From NCBI RefSeq assembly GCF_000021965.1, contig NC_011832.1, positions 1,488,001 to 1,552,000 on the forward strand: a stretch of DNA of 64,000 bases. The letters are read 5' to 3'. The stretch comes from Methanosphaerula palustris E1-9c (lineage in GTDB: Archaea > Halobacteriota > Methanomicrobia > Methanomicrobiales > Methanospirillaceae). The stretch's first letter is position 1. Each line of letters opens with the position of its first letter. A program made the translations under genes and the position numbers. Shown here in pieces: positions 1-8,908 of this stretch. A model generated the notes under the pieces. The model did not search any database. It worked only from the letters and a program-made list of their open reading frames with translations, and was not told the DNA's origin.

Positions 1-776
1 TACTTCACGTTTATTGCAATCTTCAGATGAAGCGAGGGTTTTCCACGCATAATATAATCTCCAAACCGTGATTTTGTTCCGTTCAGGAGTTTTTTCATTG
101 CTCGACTGTGTTTTCTGACCGGGACGATGAATGGGATCTGAACGGTTGTCAGGAAGTCGATTACCTTTCGTGCGTAGAATTCCCGATCCAGACAGAGTGC
201 CTGGATCCTCAGACCCGCTGTTGTGATTGCATCCAGACAGTGGGCGATATATGCGACCTTGGATGTACCCTGTGTCACAGGGTAGACCGCCAGGGTTACC
301 TGGCGGTCCTGGGTGATCGCATAGATTGTAACGTAGGAATAGAACTCGTTCGTTGATTTCTTGAGCCGACTTCGGATGACATATCCCTCGTTTTCAGGTG
401 AAACCGTCCCATAATATGGATCATTGGTGTAATCAATGGCGAACGTGTATGCCTTTCCAGGCATGAGGATCGCAGAGATCACATGAGTCAGAATCGTGGC
501 ATTCGCAGATTAGAGATAATCCATCCGGAGTTTGGAAAGATGATACCGAAGTGAGGTTTCACATGGACTCTTCTCCAGAAGCGAGCTGATCGAATGGATT
601 GACTGTCGCTCAACTGCCATCTCAACGAGTGTACGAAAGATAGTAGTTTGGGTTAGGGATCCCTGAATTGGAATATTCACATGACCGCTCAGAGCGGCTA
701 CAGCCAGATCACAACATTCTTTCGGACGAACGTAAGAAACATCAGTGCAGAGTCTGCTCCCGGTTTGTAAGACCAT
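1..776 (-). pseudogene. ISH3-like DDE transposase, copy 1, in-frame stop, truncated by window
   Basis: Reading leftwards from the ATG at 776, one frame stays open to position 1 except for a single TAA at about 510-512, after the residues KLRMDYL. Beyond the stop the same frame continues with a first catalytic Asp in AIDYTNDPYYG and a second in LDREFYARK. A nonsense mutation in an otherwise intact reading frame explains this better than two genes. The C-terminal Glu region is outside the window but is visible in copy 2 (FAIESSYR). The product would have cut and joined transposon ends. It is probably inactive unless the stop is read through. Confidence 0.8.
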
Positions 777-874
777 AGGGGGCAGCCTGCAAAGTATAAA
801 GATCTTCCTATTTTATCGATAAATTAATGATCAACTGCATATTTGAACGCTTTATAAAATTAGCGAACTACTGA
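1..874 (-). mobile_element. ISH3-like insertion sequence remnant, copy 1 (cut by window edge)
   Basis: The segment carries a decayed transposase on the minus strand and runs off the left edge of the window. Its right end near 858-874 (ending in AAATTAGCGAACTACTGA) recurs at 54086-54104 and, degenerately, at 8600-8618, so it marks the element terminus. The adjacent inner part (about 770-850) also matches 54000-54080. Family assignment rests on the transposase motifs and is made from memory of ISH3-type elements. The other terminus lies outside the window, so length and target duplication cannot be judged. Confidence 0.7.
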
Positions 875-1082
875 TCCTGGAAAATGGGAAGATCTATATC
901 CATTGCATGCTGCCCATTATGGTCCTCCGATCCAGGAGCAGATCCTGGCCGCCCTAGTGACGATCGATCATCTTCGTGGATTTGATCCATTATCATAATC
1001 CAGATCCTCGTAACCCCCCGTTTTATCTTTACCATTACAAAAAAGAAGACTTGAAGAACCCCTACGGAAGAACATACTGTCT

Positions 1083-1343
1083 ATGCGAACGCCCCTTGTT
1101 CTACTCAGTCTCTTACTCTGTGGCCTCCGGATCGCCGGCTACACGTCGTCACCGAATACGACAACGGCATCCACACCTACAACACAAGCGCTCACCACTG
1201 ACACATCGGCCCCGGTCTCCATCACCCTGGCTGACATCGAAATGATAAAGCCGGCGCTGGAGTCCCCGACCTCCTCACCAGAGAATGTGAATGCATACCC
1301 GAAAAGAGATCGGGTTCATTCCTGCGACCTCTTCACCACATAG
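1083..1343 (+). CDS. short exported Thr/Ser-rich protein, possible decayed lipoprotein
   Basis: This 86-residue ORF begins with a hydrophobic signal-like stretch (RTPLVLLSLLLCGLRIAG) followed by a Thr/Ser-rich linker, the usual start of methanogen lipoproteins. The residue after AG is Tyr rather than the lipobox Cys, one base change (TGC to TAC) from a functional site. No domain is recognisable after the linker. The last 28 bases overlap the 3' end of the convergent acetyltransferase, so the C-terminus may be an out-of-frame tail. It could be the 5' remnant of a larger secreted protein gene, or chance. Confidence 0.35.
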   Translation: MRTPLVLLSLLLCGLRIAGYTSSPNTTTASTPTTQALTTDTSAPVSITLADIEMIKPALESPTSSPENVNAYPKRDRVHSCDLFTT

Positions 1344-1873
1344 AGGAGGGTTCCTTCTTCCATCCCCTCTCCACCGCCGGTCGTACCTGCCGGAAGGAAG
1401 CCTGTCTTCTCCAGAACCCGGATCGAAGCCTTCAACGCCGGGTAGGTGGTGGCAACGATCTGCCGGATCTTCGAGGACTGAAAGATCACCGGGATCAGGC
1501 TACGGAGCGCCTCGGTTGCCAACCCTCTGTTCTGGAAGGCGTCGATCACCGAGTATCCGATCATCACAGCGTCGGGTGCTGTTGGATACGAACAGAATCC
1601 GCTGCTGCCGATGAGGGTACGGGTCCTCTCTTCCGGGTCGGTAAAAATCCAGTACCACGAACTGAAATTGGGATCGGACCCGTCCGCCTGGATCCGGACG
1701 AATTCGGCGAGTGCTTCATCGTCAAGGAGCGGAGGAGGCCAGGCGCCGGGAATAGTCGCGTCGAGGAGCCTGCCGAGTTCCTCAGAATCGTGATGGAGAT
1801 CGCTCGTGAGAATCTCCTGACCGGCCGGTACAAGATCAAGCCTTTGTGTGTGAATGGTGAGTGATGATATCAT
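1316..1873 (-). CDS. GNAT-family N-acetyltransferase (RimJ/RimL type)
   Basis: The protein (about 185 residues from the ATG at 1873) begins TIHTQRLDLVPAG, the typical first strand of RimJ/RimL-like acetyltransferases. It contains the GYSVIDAFQNRGLATEALRS region, which is the acetyl-CoA pyrophosphate-binding motif A, and ends with the usual VLEKTGFLPAGTT strand. Family members transfer an acetyl group from acetyl-CoA to an amine on a protein or small molecule; the substrate cannot be deduced. The frame is open upstream to 2029, but the extra 52 residues do not resemble the family, so the internal start is preferred. It is probably monocistronic and convergent with the short ORF at 1083. Confidence 0.85.
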   Translation of the reverse strand: MISSLTIHTQRLDLVPAGQEILTSDLHHDSEELGRLLDATIPGAWPPPLLDDEALAEFVRIQADGSDPNFSSWYWIFTDPEERTRTLIGSSGFCSYPTAPDAVMIGYSVIDAFQNRGLATEALRSLIPVIFQSSKIRQIVATTYPALKASIRVLEKTGFLPAGTTGGGEGMEEGTLLYVVKRSQE

Positions 1874-2340
1874 GGGAATCAACGGGTTCCTGTCTACCTG
1901 GAGGTAAACTATTGGGCCGATGTCACAAATCCTTTTTCGGAACTGCTTCCCCTGAACCGATCGGGATCCGGAAATCTCCACCTGACGCCTTTTTGATAGA
2001 GTACCGATACCGATGACCTGGATGCACACGTCAGTACAGGTACCCGCGCCCTCAATGCAGACTATTGCGGCGTTGCCGATCTCTCATCTGCTCATGATAG
2101 TGAAGAGCCTGCAAACAATTTCCCTATAAAAAATGGGCACGTTGAAGAAAAACCGGTATGCAACGAGATAACCTGATATCATATTCAATCAGAGCGATCT
2201 CCGCGTCTGTCTTCCACATCGTCACAAAGGGCAACCAATATATCTGAGCATCCCCTGTCATTCACTGGAGGATATTCATTTTCCACCTGACACATCCCAT
2301 GCGAAAGCCTGGATGGGCACCTGAATGGCCGCAGAAGAGT

Positions 2341-3282
2341 ATGAGGAGTGTCATCTGGTATCTCCTGCTCATCATCGTTGCGGTCGCCCTGATAGGAATT
2401 CCGGCATCGGCCCAGGACCAGGTGAACGCGTCTGCCCAGATTCAGGAACCAGCCGTGGTTCATATCGGTCTCTTTGTCGTGGATTTCAATCGGTATAATG
2501 TCGCGGAAGGGACGGTCGAAACGAATTTTTACCTGCATCTCCGCTCTGATTCGCCCGTCTCTATCGATGACTTCGAGATCATGAACGGGCAAATAACGAC
2601 GATCGATACCATCCGTGATACCCCGAATGAAAAGAATTACCGGATCTATGCAATCATAACCACCGACCCCAATCTCCTTCACTACCCCTTTGACAATCAT
2701 ACGATCCCCATCATAATTGAACCGAAAGTTCTCTCCGACCAGTCGGAGGTGATGGTGATCGACAGAGACAGCACCGGCCTCGACACGGATGCCGACCTCC
2801 TGGGATGGACGTTCACCGACACCTGGCATTCGATAACAAATAAATCCTATGAAGAGAACGGGACACCGTATTCCCGGGCAGTCTTCAGTTACGGCATCCG
2901 GAGAGACAGTGCGTCGACCATACTGAAATTCTTCCTGCCAATCCTGCTCATCATCATTGTAACCCTCTCCTCTCTTATGATGAAGACCACATCCCGGCTT
3001 GGACTGAACGCCTCGATGTTCCTGGCTGCCGTGATGATCCACTGGCGGATTGCCGATGCGATACCGCTCGTTGGCTATGTAACCTTTTTGGATTTCTTCA
3101 TGATCATCACCTATGCGACGCTGGTCATGGTACTCGTATCCGGAATCCTGATCATGAAGTTCGCAGAGATCAAGGATTTGATTCGGGTTGAACAGGTGTA
3201 CCACTGGTCGATCCGCATCATCCCGGGGATCTCGATCGGATTATACGTCCTGCTGTTTCTCACGCTCATGATACCCGCCTGA
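2341..3282 (+). CDS. pentameric ligand-gated ion channel homologue (Cys-loop-like)
   Basis: Counting from the upstream in-frame ATG at 2299 (327 residues), the order is: a signal peptide ending SAQD near residue 40, an extracellular beta domain about 45-205, and four membrane helices at about 208-227, 237-250, 261-286 and 306-325. The loop YPFDNHTI (129-136) matches the conserved Pro-loop ([FY]PFD) of the Cys-loop receptor superfamily. As in bacterial GLIC and ELIC the disulfide cysteines are absent. Helix M1 carries the conserved Pro (KFFLP). Family members are homopentameric ion channels gated by ligand or protons. The ATG at 2341 puts the signal peptide at the terminus and is preferred; neither start has a strong ribosome site. 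It stands alone, with no partner gene. Confidence 0.85.
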   Translation: MRSVIWYLLLIIVAVALIGIPASAQDQVNASAQIQEPAVVHIGLFVVDFNRYNVAEGTVETNFYLHLRSDSPVSIDDFEIMNGQITTIDTIRDTPNEKNYRIYAIITTDPNLLHYPFDNHTIPIIIEPKVLSDQSEVMVIDRDSTGLDTDADLLGWTFTDTWHSITNKSYEENGTPYSRAVFSYGIRRDSASTILKFFLPILLIIIVTLSSLMMKTTSRLGLNASMFLAAVMIHWRIADAIPLVGYVTFLDFFMIITYATLVMVLVSGILIMKFAEIKDLIRVEQVYHWSIRIIPGISIGLYVLLFLTLMIPA

Positions 3283-3470
3283 GACCTGCATCGAAGACCA
3301 GCATACTGTTCGCAGGTGCGAACTTGAACAAACGCTTCAACAGTAAATTTGGGGCAGTGGATGGTCGACCCAATTCTCCTGTCAACGAATACAGGGCCCC
3401 GGTCGTTATGGACCCGGAGATGCCCCTGGACCAACCTTCCGGATTCCAGGGGAGGGTCTGTGTTCAATCC

Positions 3471-4910
3471 CTACAGGGTAGTAAACAATACAACGATATC
3501 ATTGAAATCAATCCGGCCGTTTCTGTCGAAGTCGAATGCAGTGACCGGCTCGTAATCTGCGATCCAGTCCATCTGGTTGAAGAAGAGGACCACGTCATTG
3601 AAGTCGAAAACACCGTTGCCGTCGAGATCCTCGTAGAGCCCGTCATGGTTGAGGTCCTGAGGAGTGTTGACCGAGGGGGATATCGACGGCATCGGGACGA
3701 CGGCGACCGAGACCTGGTGCGTACTGCTGTACCCGGCCGCAGTGAACGCCTGCAATGCTACCGAATAGGTACCCGCAGTCGTATAGGTGTGCGATGGGTT
3801 CTGGAGTGTTGATCCTGCGGGCTGGAACCGCCAGGTATCGTTCTGGCCTCCACCCCCCATCACCACAATGCTGCCATCCGTCATCGCCACACAGCCTAAA
3901 CGGGCCCGTGGCGACCACGCGGCATCCGGCAACTGCGTCCAGGTTGCACCGTCATCGATCGACCGCCACACATCATTCCAACCGACGGGCCCATCACCGC
4001 CCATCAGCACAATGCTCCCGTCCGGCATCGCGACGCATCCATGCCATCTCCTCTCCTCCCAACTGGCACTCGGGGTCATCTCAGTCCAGGTGAGACCCCC
4101 ATCGGTCGACCGCCACACATCATTCTTCCAGGTGCCATCTAATTCGACGCCGGTCGTGAGTACGATGCTGCTGTCCCGCGTCACGACGACGGTGAAACAG
4201 GATCTCGGCGACCACGCGGCATCCGGTAACTGTGTCCAGGTTACACCGAAATCGGTCGACCGCCACACATCGTTCTGATTGCTGTTCCCGTCATACCCGC
4301 CCATGAGTATGATGCTTCCGTCCAGCATCGCGACACTGCTCTGTTCGATTCGTCCCGACCACCCGGAACTCGAGTTCTGCTCTGTCCACGTTCTGCCGTT
4401 ATCAGTCGACCGCCAGGTGTCGTTCAGAAAGGTACCGTTGCCGTAACCGCCCATCAGCACGATACTCCCGTCTGGCATCGCGACACAGCTCTGTTCGGCT
4501 CGTCCCGACCACCCGGAACTCGGGTTCTGCTCTGTCCACGTTTTGCCGTTATCGGTCGACCGCCAGGTGTCGTTCAGATAGGTACTGTTGCCGTAACCGC
4601 CCATCAGCACAATGCTTCCGTCCGGCATCGCCACACTTCGGATATACCCTCGCTTCGACCATCCGGAACTCGTATTCTGTTCTATCCACGGTTGCGTATA
4701 GGTCTCATCGCCGAAGAACCATGCCCAGCCGGTCGGACTGCCGGTCGAGGTGTCGGTGAAGTTCACGGTCAGGGGGACGGTGCCGAAAGCCGGCGTGCTG
4801 GTGAACGCCGCTATCGGGGCTGCAGCGCTGGCAGTACCGACAAGCAGCAGAAGAGCTGCAATTAACAGATATACTGTCCTCGCAGGGACCAATGTCTGGT
4901 GATCGTTCAT
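3471..4910 (-). CDS. secreted PKD protein with inserted Kelch-like propeller and C-terminal dockerin
   Basis: The protein has 479 residues. A signal peptide (1-30) precedes the first half of a PKD domain (about 31-75, ending WAWFFGDE). Six repeats of about 48 residues follow (76-365), each with VAMPDGSIVLMGG and NDTWRSTDNG-type motifs, like a six-bladed Kelch/BNR propeller. The second half of the PKD domain (NPSHTYTTAGTYSVALQAF, about 370-405) comes next, so the propeller is inserted into one PKD fold. Residues about 420-479 are a type I dockerin-like module with two Ca-binding loops (DLNHDGLYEDLDGNG and DFDRNGRIDFND). Role: cell-surface or extracellular adhesion or assembly, inferred. A TATA-like box lies about 40 bases upstream. 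Confidence 0.85.
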   Translation of the reverse strand: MNDHQTLVPARTVYLLIAALLLLVGTASAAAPIAAFTSTPAFGTVPLTVNFTDTSTGSPTGWAWFFGDETYTQPWIEQNTSSGWSKRGYIRSVAMPDGSIVLMGGYGNSTYLNDTWRSTDNGKTWTEQNPSSGWSGRAEQSCVAMPDGSIVLMGGYGNGTFLNDTWRSTDNGRTWTEQNSSSGWSGRIEQSSVAMLDGSIILMGGYDGNSNQNDVWRSTDFGVTWTQLPDAAWSPRSCFTVVVTRDSSIVLTTGVELDGTWKNDVWRSTDGGLTWTEMTPSASWEERRWHGCVAMPDGSIVLMGGDGPVGWNDVWRSIDDGATWTQLPDAAWSPRARLGCVAMTDGSIVVMGGGGQNDTWRFQPAGSTLQNPSHTYTTAGTYSVALQAFTAAGYSSTHQVSVAVVPMPSISPSVNTPQDLNHDGLYEDLDGNGVFDFNDVVLFFNQMDWIADYEPVTAFDFDRNGRIDFNDIVVLFTTL

Positions 4911-4943
4911 AGGGATAGATGAAATCCTGATACTAAAGACGTT

Positions 4944-4953
4944 CCTATATAAG
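4944..4953 (-). promoter_or_regulatory. TATA-like box for the PKD/Kelch/dockerin gene
   Basis: On the minus strand CTTATATAGG lies 34-43 bases upstream of the ATG at 4910. That spacing puts a transcription start about 25 bases downstream of the box and leaves a short leader, as is usual for archaea. Inferred from sequence and spacing only. Confidence 0.5.
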
Positions 4954-5031
4954 ATGTTTTAAAATTCTTGTTGATCAACAGGGAGAGAAGCGTAAATATG
5001 AGTTTTTATGGCAGAAAAACCCAGTAATACT

Positions 5032-5586
5032 ATGAGAAAAACAACAATCTCATTGCTGGTCGTACTCATCATCGGCGCATCCCTTGTCATCGCCGGCTGC
5101 GTACAGAACCAGCCGGGTGTCACCGCGTCAACGCCGGTAAAGAATGATACACTCCAGCAGGGAAATTATACCTCCAATGCAACGCTCGTCGCCTTTGTCG
5201 ACGAAGCGGTCGCCTATGCAAAAGCAAACGGCAAAGAAAAAGCCCTTGCCGAATTCAACAACCCGAACGGCTCCTTCGTCAGAGGCGAACTGTATATCTA
5301 CGCCTATGACTTCAACGCTACGACCCTCGCCCACCCGATCAACCCGGAGAAGGTCGGCGTCAACCGCTGGAATGAGACCGAGGGGGACGTGGGCCCTGTT
5401 CTCCAGAATATGAGTGCTCTGGCCAGGAATGGAAGTTTCTACTACCCGCTCACATATATCAACCCCGCCCACAACCGGACGCTCGAATCCAAACTGGCGT
5501 ACGGGGAGAAGGTGGACGATACCTGGTGGCTCGGTTCCGGGATCTACACGGGGCCAGTAGATCAGGCATCAGGGAACCGGACCTGA
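5032..5586 (+). CDS. single-Cache-domain lipoprotein
   Basis: From the ATG at 5032 the protein starts with a signal peptide ending LVIAGC, so the Cys would be lipidated. After a short linker there is one sCache_2-like domain of about 120 residues: a long helix (VAFVDEAVAYAKANGKEKALAEF), the FVRGELYIYAYDF strand, LAHPINPEKVGVNR, and a closing DDTWWLGSGIYTGP strand. Cache domains bind small extracellular ligands, usually as sensor parts of chemoreceptors or kinases; this one has no cytoplasmic output. It closely resembles each of the three domains of the lipoprotein at 10619-11977. An in-frame ATG at 5008 would add eight residues. Confidence 0.85.
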   Translation: MRKTTISLLVVLIIGASLVIAGCVQNQPGVTASTPVKNDTLQQGNYTSNATLVAFVDEAVAYAKANGKEKALAEFNNPNGSFVRGELYIYAYDFNATTLAHPINPEKVGVNRWNETEGDVGPVLQNMSALARNGSFYYPLTYINPAHNRTLESKLAYGEKVDDTWWLGSGIYTGPVDQASGNRT

Positions 5587-5981
5587 TCGTTGAGGGTCTA
5601 TAATTTCTGGCACGGGCCGGCAGACCCTGAGCCTGAATACAACCCTCGTTTTTTGGAAGATGAGCGGTTCAGTCTGAATCGTCGCTTCAATACGTATCAT
5701 TTCTGTCGCATGCCCTGTCAATAATGCAGGAATACTCACGACATCTGACATTCCGCACAAATTTTTCAGTCGACAATTTTTTTCCCGTTCAGGCCCAAGC
5801 AGCCGCTGATTTCGATTCAAAACGTCATTGAGCCCAGTATCATCTTCTGACTATCGTTCCCCCATGAGTATACCAGGACTTCGACTGCCCGGAAGAGGAA
5901 GAAGATCCTTTTGAGGATTCAGTACTTAGCTAATTTTCCTCAGTGTCTTTTTCATTCATCAACGCTCCAAGACTCATTCAA
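5587..5981. other. intergenic stretch, no gene seen
   Basis: Short open frames here (for example 5569-5820 on the minus strand) have no family resemblance and no start signals. The stretch separates the Cache lipoprotein gene from the C-terminal end of the ISH3-like remnant. Nothing else could be supported. Confidence 0.5.
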
Positions 5982-6625
5982 TTATACTGGGTTTCTGAGG
6001 GCAGAATTTTTTACACCGACCCTTAAGGCTACTCGTATGGCCTCCCAGATATACAACTGAAACTGATCAAATCTGAACGCCCCCTTCTCGATGGTTCCTG
6101 GACCCTGTTTGACGGGTGAGAATCGTGTCCAGATTACAGTCATCCAGAGGTTCTAAAGAAGAAATGCGATGATGGCGAAGAGGTATCGGAACACCGGATC
6201 GCGGGTTGAGGTTCTGGGTTTGACCAGGTAACGTATCCTGTACGACGACTCGATCGCAAACCTGGATCGATAGGTCTTATGATTCCGCTGGGGATCCCAG
6301 GATATGTCATGTACCACGTATCCAGGGTTCTCGCTCGACACCATGGTTCCCTCGTTTTCCGTTTGCGTTTTTTCCGTTTATCGCAATCTTCAGACGAAGC
6401 GACGGTTTTCCACGCATAAAGTTGTTTCATCGCTCGACTCTGTTTTTTGACCGGGAGGATGAATGGTATCCGAACAGTCGTTAGGAAGTCGATTACCTTT
6501 CGTGCGTAGAATTCTCGATCCAGACAGAGTGCCTGAATCCTCAGACCTGCTGTTGTGACTGCATCCAGACAACGGGGGATATACGCGACCTTGGAGGTAC
6601 CCTTTTGTCACAGGGTAGACTGCCA
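5982..6625 (-). pseudogene. ISH3-like DDE transposase, copy 2, C-terminal half, multiply disrupted
   Basis: The minus strand carries the middle and C-terminal parts of the transposase seen at 1-776. LAVYPVTKG appears at about 6600-6625, then a frameshift near 6600, then LCLDREFYARKVIDFL. A deletion of about 37 bases near 6425 follows, then RSRFAIESSYR with the catalytic Glu, a TAG at about 6151-6153, and a tail ending at the TAA at 5982-5984. The N-terminal half is missing upstream of 6625. The gene is dead. With copy 1 it brackets the 0.9-6 kb block. Confidence 0.8.
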
Positions 6626-6724
6626 TGCATGGGACCGGCCGGGAATCCGGTCGCAGGTCCCGTCATTCCCGACATCTTAAATCACTCCTGTTCCCAACAA
6701 TCGCAAACAAAAATTTGGAGATTT

Positions 6725-7924
6725 CTAAAGAACTGATGCTTTAGTATCTTTAACCGGGTGAGTGCCTGAACCACCAAACCGTTTTTTCATCAGGTACGTT
6801 GTCAGGGCGATAAGCAATCCAAAGACACCTGCTGCTATAAAAACTGCGTTCAGGCCATAATACGCGAGGATGATACCAAGTACAATGGGAGAGGCACTCT
6901 GGCCAACGTATTTCATGCAGTTGTGAATCGAGATCACTCCTCCTCTTGATGCAGGAGGGGAGACCTGAATGATCTGCACGTCAATGGCAGTCTGGGCAAG
7001 GACAAGGCCTGCTCCGAACAGCAGTAATAAAAGAAACACTGCGGCAAGGGAATGCAAAACCGGCATGAATAACATCGACAGACCGACACAGGCAAAACCC
7101 GCAGCAATCACCATGAGTAATGAATGCTTACCAGCAAGGGGTCCCACACGGGATGCAAACAGTATGCAGGAGATCCCCGGAATTGCGAGCATAAGTCCCG
7201 ATTCCCCTGACCCATATCCAAACACACTCTTGAGCATGAAAGGCACGTAGATCATCATGGCAAACAGGATGAAGAAGATCGAAAACCCCATGAATATCGT
7301 ATAGATGATTGGTAATACCCTGAGACATTTGAGCGCTTCAATCATGCCCTTATGATCTCTCGTATCAGTCTGGACCTTCGTCTCAGGAAGCGATAGTATC
7401 ACGATTATCGCAAATGGCAGGGAAAGTGCATAAAACAGGAACGCATAATTCCATCCCAGCAGAGCAAGGCTGCCTCCGATCACCGGGGCAAATATTGATC
7501 CAAGGGCAAATGATATGCTGATCTTACTCATGGCCGATACCCGATCAAAGCCGGTGTAAACATCTCCGATGACCAGCATTGCCATGGATGTCATCCCGGC
7601 CACGCCAACACCCTGTAAAAACCTCAGGACAAGGAGTAATGAGAAATCAGCAACAAAAAAACTGACCAGGCCCGTCAGGCCATAGAGCACAAGGCTCGGT
7701 ACCAGTATCCTCTTACGATTTACGCGGTCAATGAAATGTCCTATGATGAGGGTGAAGACCGCTGTTGAGATCGTAAATACTGACATGAGCAGCGCTACAT
7801 TCTGTGCGGTGGTCCCCAGGGGTCCCATCATCTCCGGCAATACGGGTGCCAGGAGAGCCCCGCCGGCCATTGCAAAGAATGCAACGAGACAGAGTATGAG
7901 AATGTGAATATTTTTGAATTTCAT
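6725..7924 (-). CDS. MFS multidrug efflux transporter (DHA1-like)
   Basis: The 399-residue protein has about 12 hydrophobic helices and the MFS motif A variant GHFIDRVNRKR between helices 2 and 3, with PVLPEMMGPLG after helix 1 as in drug/H+ antiporters of the Bcr/TetA type. These carriers export hydrophobic compounds using the proton gradient; substrate unknown. It lies 11 bases downstream of a marR gene on the same strand, so the two form an operon in which MarR probably represses both until an inducer binds. The C-terminus is hydrophilic and basic (KKRFGGSGTH). Confidence 0.88.
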   Translation of the reverse strand: MKFKNIHILILCLVAFFAMAGGALLAPVLPEMMGPLGTTAQNVALLMSVFTISTAVFTLIIGHFIDRVNRKRILVPSLVLYGLTGLVSFFVADFSLLLVLRFLQGVGVAGMTSMAMLVIGDVYTGFDRVSAMSKISISFALGSIFAPVIGGSLALLGWNYAFLFYALSLPFAIIVILSLPETKVQTDTRDHKGMIEALKCLRVLPIIYTIFMGFSIFFILFAMMIYVPFMLKSVFGYGSGESGLMLAIPGISCILFASRVGPLAGKHSLLMVIAAGFACVGLSMLFMPVLHSLAAVFLLLLLFGAGLVLAQTAIDVQIIQVSPPASRGGVISIHNCMKYVGQSASPIVLGIILAYYGLNAVFIAAGVFGLLIALTTYLMKKRFGGSGTHPVKDTKASVL

Positions 7925-7935
7925 GATATCTCCGT

Positions 7936-8370
7936 CTATTTCTCCATGATCCGGGATACGTTTTTGATCATATCCTCGAAAGAATTCACAATCGCTTCCC
8001 TTTGATCAGAATCAAAATTGGATAAGAGGATATCCTCCCATTCTAATGCTATTTTTTTGAGACCAGGTTCTATCGCTCTTCCTTTTTCGGTCAGAAATAT
8101 TCTCTGTGAACGTTTGTCTTCATCGTCCCTTTGCTGATAAACATAGCCTTCCTTGACAAGTTTTTGTACGGCTCGTGTGACGTTCGCTCTATCCAGATTG
8201 ATGGACTGGCCAATTGATTCCTGATTTACTCCATCTTTTTGAAAAAGTGGCATTAACAGGTAAAACTGTCCGGGTCCAATATTGTAGGGTTTCAATTCTT
8301 TGTCAAGGTACATCTGACTGTACCGGTAGAGAAATGAAACGAATTTTCCAATGAACTCCTTATTGCTCAT
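7936..8370 (-). CDS. MarR-family transcriptional regulator
   Basis: The protein has 144 residues, the normal MarR length. A winged helix-turn-helix is visible in the middle (NQESIGQSINLDRANVTRAV as recognition region, then the wing QQRDDEDKRSQRIFLTEKG, whose DxRS core is the MarR signature). The termini are helical and should form the dimer interface. AAAGGTGAATAC just before the ATG is a plausible ribosome site. It is first in an operon with the MFS exporter, so local control of efflux by a small inducer is the likely role. Confidence 0.9.
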   Translation of the reverse strand: MSNKEFIGKFVSFLYRYSQMYLDKELKPYNIGPGQFYLLMPLFQKDGVNQESIGQSINLDRANVTRAVQKLVKEGYVYQQRDDEDKRSQRIFLTEKGRAIEPGLKKIALEWEDILLSNFDSDQREAIVNSFEDMIKNVSRIMEK

Positions 8371-8908
8371 GTATTCACCTTTTTGTCAGTATGCGAGAAT
8401 ATCCTGAATCGAATAATTTCGGTTTTGTCAGCCACCCGACAGAGGTGCGGGCGCAACAATATGATTGCGCTAGCAATTATTATAAAATTTTAGACAGAAC
8501 CACGTGTTTTTGGAAAAGAACACGCTGCTGTGCAGAGGATTTGTCAGAACAAGGTGATATCATCTGTGAGAGGGTTCAAAAATATATTTGGATGCCTTAC
8601 AAAATTAGTTAGCTACTGGAGTCGGCTTTTGTGTTGGTCTTCTCGGGGTTCGGGACGGTTTCATTCCGCTCTTTGAGCGCCTTCCGGACCCTGAACTCTG
8701 TCAGGCTATGGATGAAGAGCCCGCTGTGCATCCGGTTCGCAGGCAAACTCCTGACGCTGATCGGTAACAATATACAATTTTTGAAAAGGTGCTGGGGCAA
8801 ATTTATATTTTTTTTAATAAAAAAGACTACGTGTCGCATAGAGTTGAATAACCCTGACATTCAATTTTTATCAAACACTTTTATAATCCTGTGAGACGTT
8901 GAAAAATT
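8371..8908. other. intergenic region with a solo ISH3-like end
   Basis: This AT-rich stretch separates the marR operon from the membrane protein gene. Positions 8580-8618 resemble the ISH3-like terminus (GATGCCTTACAAAATTAG, against GATGCCTTGCAAAATTAG at 54077-54094), so a solo element end remains. A small open frame at 8391-8612 has no recognisable features. No other gene is supported. Confidence 0.5.

Noticed and set aside
2185-3204. Long minus-strand frame (339 codons) across the ion-channel gene
   Set aside because: It is antisense to a gene with clear family motifs and its own product has no domain.
3840-4720. Regular repeats suggesting a CRISPR array
   Set aside because: The units are in-frame Kelch-like protein repeats, longer and diverged, with no spacer structure. 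The same holds for 35700-37400 (NHL).
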